Assembly (NCBI GenBank): GCA_041577935.1
Contig: JBFGIA010000082.1
Location: 1-10,144, forward strand
Direction of reading: 5' to 3'
DNA length: 10,144 nucleotides
Source: CAMYLR01 sp041577935
GTDB lineage: Bacteria > Gemmatimonadota > Gemmatimonadetes > JACCXV01 > JAHWKZ01
Of the stretch, positions 5,821 to 10,144 are shown piece by piece. The translations under genes and the position numbers were made by a program. Position 1 is the stretch's first letter. Every line of letters begins with the position of its first letter. The notes beneath the pieces were generated by a model. That model did not search any database, had not been told where the DNA came from, and saw nothing but the letters and a program-made list of their open reading frames with translations.

Positions 5821-7734
5821 ATGAAGCTCGATGCTCGCATTCCCGATGGTCCGCTGGCTGAGAAGTGGGAGCGGCACCGCTTCGAGATGAAGCTGGTGAA
5901 CCCGGCCAACAAGCGGAAGCACAGCGTGATCGTCGTCGGTACCGGTCTGGCTGGTGGTTCGGCGGCGGCGACTATGGGCGAGCTCGGCTACGAAGTCGAT
6001 GCGTTCTTCTATCACGATAGCCCGCGTCGTGCGCACAGTATCGCGGCCCAGGGAGGAATCAACGCGGCCAAGAACTACCAGCACGACGGTGACAGCGTGT
6101 TCCGGCTGTTCTACGACACGATCAAAGGCGGCGATTTCCGATCGCGCGAGGCAAACGTCTATCGCCTGGCCGAGGTGAGCAACGAGATCATCGACCAGGC
6201 GGTGGCTCAGGGAGTGCCGTTCGCCCGCGAATACGGCGGGTTGCTGGACAACCGGTCGTTTGGCGGGGCGCAGGTTTCTCGCACTTTCTACGCCCGCGGT
6301 CAAACTGGCCAGCAACTCCTGCTCGGGGTCTACCAGGCGCTCGAGCGGCAGGTTCAGGCCGGCCGGGTGCGCACCCACAGCTACCACGAGATGCTCGACG
6401 TAATCGTCGTCGATGGGCAGGCCCGAGGGATCGTGACCCGCAACCTCGACAACGGCGAGATCCGCTCCTGGACCGCCGACGCCGTCGTGCTCGGCACTGG
6501 CGGTTACAGCAACGTGTTCTACCTCTCGACGAACGCCATGAAGTGCAACGTGACCGCAGCCTGGCGTGCGTATCGGCGCGGGGCTGGCTTCGCCAACCCG
6601 TGCTTTACACAGATTCACCCGACAGCGATCCCAGAGAGCGACGAGTATCAGTCGAAGTTGACCTTGATGAGCGAGTCACTGCGCAACGACGGGCGCATCT
6701 GGGTGCCAAGTGTGAAGGGTGACCAGCGGTCGCCGGACGAGATCCCCGAGGCCGAGCGCGACTTCTTCCTCGAGCGCATGTATCCGGCGTTCGGCAACCT
6801 GGTGCCACGCGATCTGGCCTCGCGACGTGCCAAGGAGATGTGCGACGCCGGGCACGGCGTGGGTCCCACGGGACGGGGCGTGTACCTCGATTTCACCGAA
6901 GCCATGGAGCGACTTGGGCGTGACGGAATCGAGGAGCGATACGGCAACCTGTTCCAGATCTACGAGCGGATCACCGGTGAAAACCCGTACCAGGCCCCGA
7001 TGCGCATCTACCCGGCGCCGCACTATACGATGGGCGGACTGTGGGTCGACTACAATCTGATGAGTACGCTGCCCGGCCTGCACGTGATCGGCGAAGCGAA
7101 CTTCTCCGACCATGGCGCCAACCGGCTCGGCGCCAGCGCCCTCATGCAGGGACTGGCCGACGGCTATTTCGTCCTGCCGTTGACGATCGGCGACTACATC
7201 GCGCGCCACGAGTTCACGGATATCCCCGATGATCACCCCGACGTGAGGCGCACCGAAGAAGAGGTACGAGACCGTGTCGCTCGACTGGCGGGGCTCAACG
7301 GCTCGCGGACCGTCGACTCGATCCACCGCGAGCTGGGAAGGCTGTTGTGGGAAAAGTGTGGCATGTCGCGAAACGCGAGCGGTCTCGAGGAGGCTCTGAA
7401 TCGACTTCCCGAGCTGCGCGAGGAGTTCTGGAACAACACCAAGGTCGTAGGTTCCGATTTGGGCATCAACGAGGGGCTCGAGAAGGCGGGCCGGGTAGCT
7501 GATTTCTTCGAGCTTGGCGAGATCATGTGCCGTGACGCCTTGGTCCGCGAAGAGTCGTGCGGAGGCCACTTGCGGGAGGAGCACCAGACGCCAGAAGGCG
7601 AAGCTAAACGCGACGACGAACGGTTCACGCACGTCACTATCTGGGAGTACACGGGTCCCGACAGCGAACCGCGCGAGCATCGCGAGGCGCTTTCGTTCAC
7701 CGAGGTATCGCCAAGTCACCGGAGCTACAAGTGA
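5821..7734 (+). CDS. sdhA: Succinate dehydrogenase/fumarate reductase flavoprotein subunit
   Basis: Catalytic subunit interconverting succinate and fumarate, with covalently bound FAD. 637 residues from ATG 5821; the frame is open further upstream into sdhC, but the ribosome site at 5809-5814 and the family length favour this start. Seen: the FAD-binding GTGLAGGSAA (residues 40-49); His72 in AHSIAAQGG, the histidine that carries the flavin; HPTAIP around residue 266, the substrate-binding segment; Arg330 in LVPRDLASR, the catalytic proton donor; His401 in HYTMGGL; and Arg435 in GANRLGASAL. The long C-terminal helical domain ends with the typical FTHVTIWEY region. The sequence type is the Bacillus/Bacteroidetes-like group that pairs with a single cytochrome b anchor, in agreement with the upstream gene. 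Functions with sdhC and sdhB as complex II; whether it works as a dehydrogenase or a reductase in vivo is open. Confidence 0.96.
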   Translation: MKLDARIPDGPLAEKWERHRFEMKLVNPANKRKHSVIVVGTGLAGGSAAATMGELGYEVDAFFYHDSPRRAHSIAAQGGINAAKNYQHDGDSVFRLFYDTIKGGDFRSREANVYRLAEVSNEIIDQAVAQGVPFAREYGGLLDNRSFGGAQVSRTFYARGQTGQQLLLGVYQALERQVQAGRVRTHSYHEMLDVIVVDGQARGIVTRNLDNGEIRSWTADAVVLGTGGYSNVFYLSTNAMKCNVTAAWRAYRRGAGFANPCFTQIHPTAIPESDEYQSKLTLMSESLRNDGRIWVPSVKGDQRSPDEIPEAERDFFLERMYPAFGNLVPRDLASRRAKEMCDAGHGVGPTGRGVYLDFTEAMERLGRDGIEERYGNLFQIYERITGENPYQAPMRIYPAPHYTMGGLWVDYNLMSTLPGLHVIGEANFSDHGANRLGASALMQGLADGYFVLPLTIGDYIARHEFTDIPDDHPDVRRTEEEVRDRVARLAGLNGSRTVDSIHRELGRLLWEKCGMSRNASGLEEALNRLPELREEFWNNTKVVGSDLGINEGLEKAGRVADFFELGEIMCRDALVREESCGGHLREEHQTPEGEAKRDDERFTHVTIWEYTGPDSEPREHREALSFTEVSPSHRSYK

Positions 7735-7761
7735 GACCCGAGTGGAGGGGATGAACGGGCG

Positions 7762-8508
7762 ATGAAAATCACACTGCACGTGTGGCGGCAGGAGTCACCG
7801 GAGGCCCAGGGGCGCTTCGAGAGTTACCCCGCGAACGACGTCAGCCCGGAGATGTCCTTCCTGGAGTTGCTCGACGTCGTCAACGAAGGGTTGATCGAGC
7901 GTGACATCGAGCCGATTGCGTTCGAGCACGACTGCCGGGAGGGGATCTGCGGATCGTGCGGTGTGGTCATTGACGGAAGCCCGCATGGCCCACACGAGGG
8001 CACAGCGACGTGCCAGCTCCACATGCGGAGCTTCGCCGACGGTGATGAGTTGTGGATCGAGCCCTGGCGTGCGCGCGCGTTCCCGATCAAGAAGGACCTG
8101 GTGGTCGACCGCAGCGCACTCGATCGGATCATCGATGCAGGGGGCTACATTTCGGTCAATACCGGTGCCGCCCCCGACGCCAACGCGATTCCAATTCCAA
8201 AGGACGACGCCGACGACTCGCTCGACGCTGCTGAGTGTATAGGGTGCGGCGCGTGTGTCGCGGTCTGCCCTAACGCCTCGGCGATGCTCTTCACCTCCGC
8301 CAAAGTGACCCACCTCAACACGCTGCCACAGGGTCAGCCTGAGCGATGGTCGCGGGTCGCGCGAATGGTCGAGCAGATGGAGGCCGAAGGGTTTGGCAGC
8401 TGCACCAACCACGGTGCATGCCAGATCTCCTGTCCCAAGGAGATCAGCGTCGACGTCATCGCCTGGCTCAACCGCGACTACCTAAAGGCGCAGCGCAAGG
8501 TAGGGTAG
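7762..8508 (+). CDS. sdhB: Succinate dehydrogenase/fumarate reductase iron-sulfur subunit
   Basis: Electron-transfer subunit carrying three clusters between the flavin of SdhA and the quinone site at SdhC. 248 residues. The N-terminal ferredoxin domain has the [2Fe-2S] ligands Cys58, Cys63, Cys66 (CREGICGSC) and Cys84. The C-terminal domain has CIGCGACVAVCP (Cys159, 162, 165, 169) and CTNHGACQISCPKE (Cys214, 220, 224), giving the ligands for [4Fe-4S] and [3Fe-4S]. All expected cysteines are present. The ribosome site GGAGGGG (7744-7750) is 11 bases upstream of the ATG, a little far, and an out-of-frame ATG at 7751 directly follows it. The start at MKITLHVWRQ matches the family. The gene completes the C-A-B order. 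Confidence 0.95.
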   Translation: MKITLHVWRQESPEAQGRFESYPANDVSPEMSFLELLDVVNEGLIERDIEPIAFEHDCREGICGSCGVVIDGSPHGPHEGTATCQLHMRSFADGDELWIEPWRARAFPIKKDLVVDRSALDRIIDAGGYISVNTGAAPDANAIPIPKDDADDSLDAAECIGCGACVAVCPNASAMLFTSAKVTHLNTLPQGQPERWSRVARMVEQMEAEGFGSCTNHGACQISCPKEISVDVIAWLNRDYLKAQRKVG

Positions 8509-8521
8509 GCGCGCCACTCCA

Positions 8522-9067
8522 CTGACCGACCGTTCCGACACCGAGCTCATTCAGGCATGTATCGACGGCGATCCCGGCGCCTGGGAGAAGCTCGTCCGCC
8601 GGTACGGAAAGCTCGTTTATTCGATCGCGATCCGTTCCGGCCTCTCACCCGAAGACGGCGACGACGTCTTTCAAATCGTTTTTACGCAGGTTTATCGCAG
8701 CTTAGGCTTGCTCGATCATCCCGAGGCTTTCGCGGGCTGGTTATCGACGATTGCGCGGCGCGAATCGTGGCGGTTCAAACGCCGCGCGGAACCAGGGGCC
8801 GAGACCACTTGGGCCAGTATCGAGGAATCGTCGATGTCGGCGGACGAGTCGATTGTGCGGACCGAACAGCGGTTTCAGGTCGAACGTGGGTTGGAGCAAC
8901 TAGATGATCGGTGCAGACGCCTGTTGACGATGCTCTTCTTTAGTGACCCGGCACCGAGCTACGACGACATCGCGGAGCAGCTCGGGATGAGCGCCGGAAG
9001 CGTTGGTCCAACGCGCGCAAGGTGTCTGGCAAAGCTGAAGCGGATTCTACGGGGAATGGGGTTTTGA
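8522..9067 (+). CDS. ECF-type RNA polymerase sigma factor, probable CTG start
   Basis: Alternative sigma factor that directs RNA polymerase to a small regulon. From 8522 the frame encodes 181 residues beginning (M)TDRSDTELIQACIDGDPGAWEKL, the standard ECF N-terminus with its helix before region 2. Region 2 covers about residues 20-88 (DDVFQIVFTQVYRSL, then FAGWLSTIARRESWRFKRR for -10 recognition). Region 4 covers about 117-177, with a helix-turn-helix in SYDDIAEQLGMSAGSVGPTRARCLAKL for -35 recognition. In this frame the stop at 8501-8503 is the upstream limit, and there is no ATG, GTG or TTG until TTG at 8708, which would delete most of region 2. CTG at 8522 is exactly where the usual Met falls. 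A purine-rich AGGTAGGGTAGG lies about 12 bases upstream. It follows sdhB by 13 bases and precedes an anti-sigma gene by 45. The family call is firm; the CTG start is inference. Confidence 0.88.
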   Translation: MTDRSDTELIQACIDGDPGAWEKLVRRYGKLVYSIAIRSGLSPEDGDDVFQIVFTQVYRSLGLLDHPEAFAGWLSTIARRESWRFKRRAEPGAETTWASIEESSMSADESIVRTEQRFQVERGLEQLDDRCRRLLTMLFFSDPAPSYDDIAEQLGMSAGSVGPTRARCLAKLKRILRGMGF

Positions 9068-9104
9068 GGGTATTTTTGAGGTTGCCGATCGCCTCTGTAC
9101 TAAT

Positions 9105-9110
9105 GAGGAG
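9105..9110 (+). promoter_or_regulatory. Ribosome-binding site unusually close to the anti-sigma start
   Basis: GAGGAG ends only 2 bases before the ATG at 9113, whereas 5-9 is usual. No other in-frame start nearby is better placed. The spacing may reduce translation of the anti-sigma relative to the sigma factor, or coupling may compensate. Confidence 0.45.
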
Positions 9111-9112
9111 AA

Positions 9113-9736
9113 ATGACTGATTGCCCGAGCCTCGATGAGCTGTTTGATCATGTCCGCGGGGGTGTAGAGCGTCTCCCGGGGGTGGTCCGTGAACACACCG
9201 CCAGCTGCTCCAGCTGCCGTGATTCTCTGGAGTGGATGGAGCGGATCATCGAGGCGATCGACCAAGCACCCTTGGAAGCGCCGTCCGAGGGGGCGGTGGC
9301 GCGCGTAATCGACTTGGCCAGAGAAATGCCGGTCGCTACCCGCAAGGAGCGTCGCTGGTCACTCGCGCGATTGCTCGGCGATGCCCTGGACCAGCCGGCG
9401 CTGGCCGGAGTGCGCGGTAGCGCAGAGCACGCGCACCGACTTTTGTTCGAGACCGATGATGGACACCTCGATCTAGAGATCACCCCCTCGGAGATCGAGA
9501 CCGGTAAGTGCCGCGTAATGGGTCAGCTCCTGCAGACTGGTCAGCAACCGATAGGGGACCTGTTGGCGATCCTGTGGCGCTCGGGCATCGTCGTGTCTCG
9601 AGCGATCGGGAACGATGTTGGGACTTTCGTCTTCGAAGCTGTTCAGCCAGGCGACTACAAACTCGACATGTGGGATCCGTCCTCGGGTCAGGGGGTGCGG
9701 ATCGAACGCCTGACAGTTTCCGCTCGCGGCAGCTAA
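9113..9736 (+). CDS. Putative zinc-binding anti-sigma factor, soluble
   Basis: Probable antagonist of the ECF sigma factor encoded just upstream. 207 residues. The N-terminal ~50 residues resemble the zinc anti-sigma (ZAS) domain: PSLDELFDHVRGGVERLPGVV, then His28-x3-Cys32-x2-Cys35 (HTASCSSC), with His13 or Cys4 as a possible fourth ligand. Residues 75-110 are helical and basic. No membrane segment is present, so it should be cytoplasmic, unlike many ZAS proteins. The C-terminal region (about 110-204) is predicted beta-rich by eye, with GTFVFEAVQPGDYKLDMW resembling the GxFxFxxVxPGxYxL pattern of carboxypeptidase-regulatory/prealbumin-like folds; this could be a sensing or docking domain. The sigma/anti-sigma pairing rests on adjacency and the HxxxCxxC motif. 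The stop codon overlaps the next gene's ATG. Confidence 0.75.
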   Translation: MTDCPSLDELFDHVRGGVERLPGVVREHTASCSSCRDSLEWMERIIEAIDQAPLEAPSEGAVARVIDLAREMPVATRKERRWSLARLLGDALDQPALAGVRGSAEHAHRLLFETDDGHLDLEITPSEIETGKCRVMGQLLQTGQQPIGDLLAILWRSGIVVSRAIGNDVGTFVFEAVQPGDYKLDMWDPSSGQGVRIERLTVSARGS

Positions 9737-10144
9737 TGGCAAGCGACGCCGACCGTCGTCTGGGCGAGCGTGCGCACCGGGTCCCCGGCGACGCGAGTGA
9801 GATCTCGAATCGGATCGAGCTCGGTCGATTCCTGGAGGCGCGCCCGGATGCGGCCACCCCACAGCTCGTGCGAGCGCTCAAGGAACGAGTCGAAGAGCTC
9901 CATCGGACCGACGCCAAGGCGGCCCGCGAGCTGGCGCAGTGTGTCGTACTGGTTGCCGAGCGAGCCGGCGATCTGGAGAGCCAGGCGCTGGCGTATCGAG
10001 CTCGCGGGCTGGCGGCATTGGCGTCCGGGTGGCAGCGGGACGTGCTGGCCCATTACCAGGCCGCCGAGCGACTCTATCAGCAACTCGGCGATGAGCTTGA
10101 GCGAGCCCGGGTGCTACGATCGATGATCGATCCGCTCATGCACC
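9736..10144 (+). CDS. TPR-like protein, N-terminal part (runs off window; possibly a TPR-CHAT protein)
   Basis: The ATG at 9736 shares its A with the TAA of the anti-sigma gene, so the two are translationally coupled. 136 codons are visible and the gene continues past the end. The sequence is helical and Ala/Arg/Leu/Glu-rich: after a polar N-terminus come paired helices of TPR type (AARELAQCVVLVAERAGD, then ALAYRARGLAALASGWQRDVLAHYQAAERLYQQLGDELERARVL). The pattern, with a degenerate first repeat and the motif for helix pairs ending in LGDELERARVL, resembles the N-terminal repeats of bacterial TPR proteins that carry a C-terminal CHAT (caspase-like) protease domain. The CHAT part is not in view, so this is a guess from resemblance and context. 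Its job is unknown; the coupled translation suggests it acts with the sigma/anti-sigma pair. Confidence 0.7.
   Translation, partial: MASDADRRLGERAHRVPGDASEISNRIELGRFLEARPDAATPQLVRALKERVEELHRTDAKAARELAQCVVLVAERAGDLESQALAYRARGLAALASGWQRDVLAHYQAAERLYQQLGDELERARVLRSMIDPLMH

Noticed and set aside
5807..5824. Five-codon ORF (MEGPR) overlapping the sdhA start, a possible leader peptide
   Set aside because: Its ATG overlaps the sdhA ribosome site and it has none of its own; most likely chance.
9076..9104. Possible promoter TTGAGG with TACTAA (16-base spacer) before the anti-sigma gene
   Set aside because: Transcription would start at about the anti-sigma ATG and leave out its ribosome site, so the match is probably chance.
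1..10144. CRISPR arrays, insertion sequences, prophage or integration sites
   Set aside because: No regularly spaced direct repeats, transposase or integrase motifs, or terminal inverted repeats were found; gene order and codon usage look continuous.

Overview
The window is a GC-rich bacterial chromosome segment with every recognisable gene on the + strand and mostly short gaps. It carries core genes (RNase E/G, ribosomal proteins L21 and L27, malate dehydrogenase, a succinate dehydrogenase/fumarate reductase complex) flanked by accessory-type genes: a TPR/aspartyl-protease protein on the left, and an ECF sigma factor, a zinc-binding anti-sigma and a TPR protein on the right. The single-subunit cytochrome b anchor together with the soluble sdhCAB order is the type seen in Bacteroidota, Myxococcota and former deltaproteobacteria, Acidobacteriota, Gemmatimonadota and related lineages. 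I cannot place the organism more precisely than a GC-rich, probably uncultured, bacterium with an active TCA branch.

Layout: (1) 1-1377, the 3' part of a TPR protein with two tandem retropepsin-like domains. (2) 1378-1791, a 414-base gap without a credible gene. Its last ~110 bases hold four successive hairpins, the last touching the RNase start codon. (3) 1792-3357, RNase E/G with a charged insertion in its S1 domain. (4) A compact junction where an imperfect terminator hairpin and a good sigma70-type promoter share the same bases. (5) 3444-5103, rplU-rpmA-mdh, with mdh starting on the base after the rpmA stop. (6) 5124-8508, sdhC-sdhA-sdhB. (7) 8522-9736 and onward, ECF sigma factor (probable CTG start), a soluble anti-sigma, and the start of an overlapping TPR gene that runs off the window.

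Functionally, malate dehydrogenase and succinate dehydrogenase/fumarate reductase form a contiguous block of the C4-dicarboxylate half of the TCA cycle, driven from the ribosomal-protein promoter or an unseen internal one. The sigma/anti-sigma/TPR cluster looks like a separate sensing and regulatory module, but it follows sdhB by only 13 bases and could be read through from the metabolic operon.

The most unusual points are the classical C2H2 zinc finger fused to the C-terminus of ribosomal protein L21, the structured leader of the RNase gene, and the sigma factor whose only sensible full-length start is CTG.
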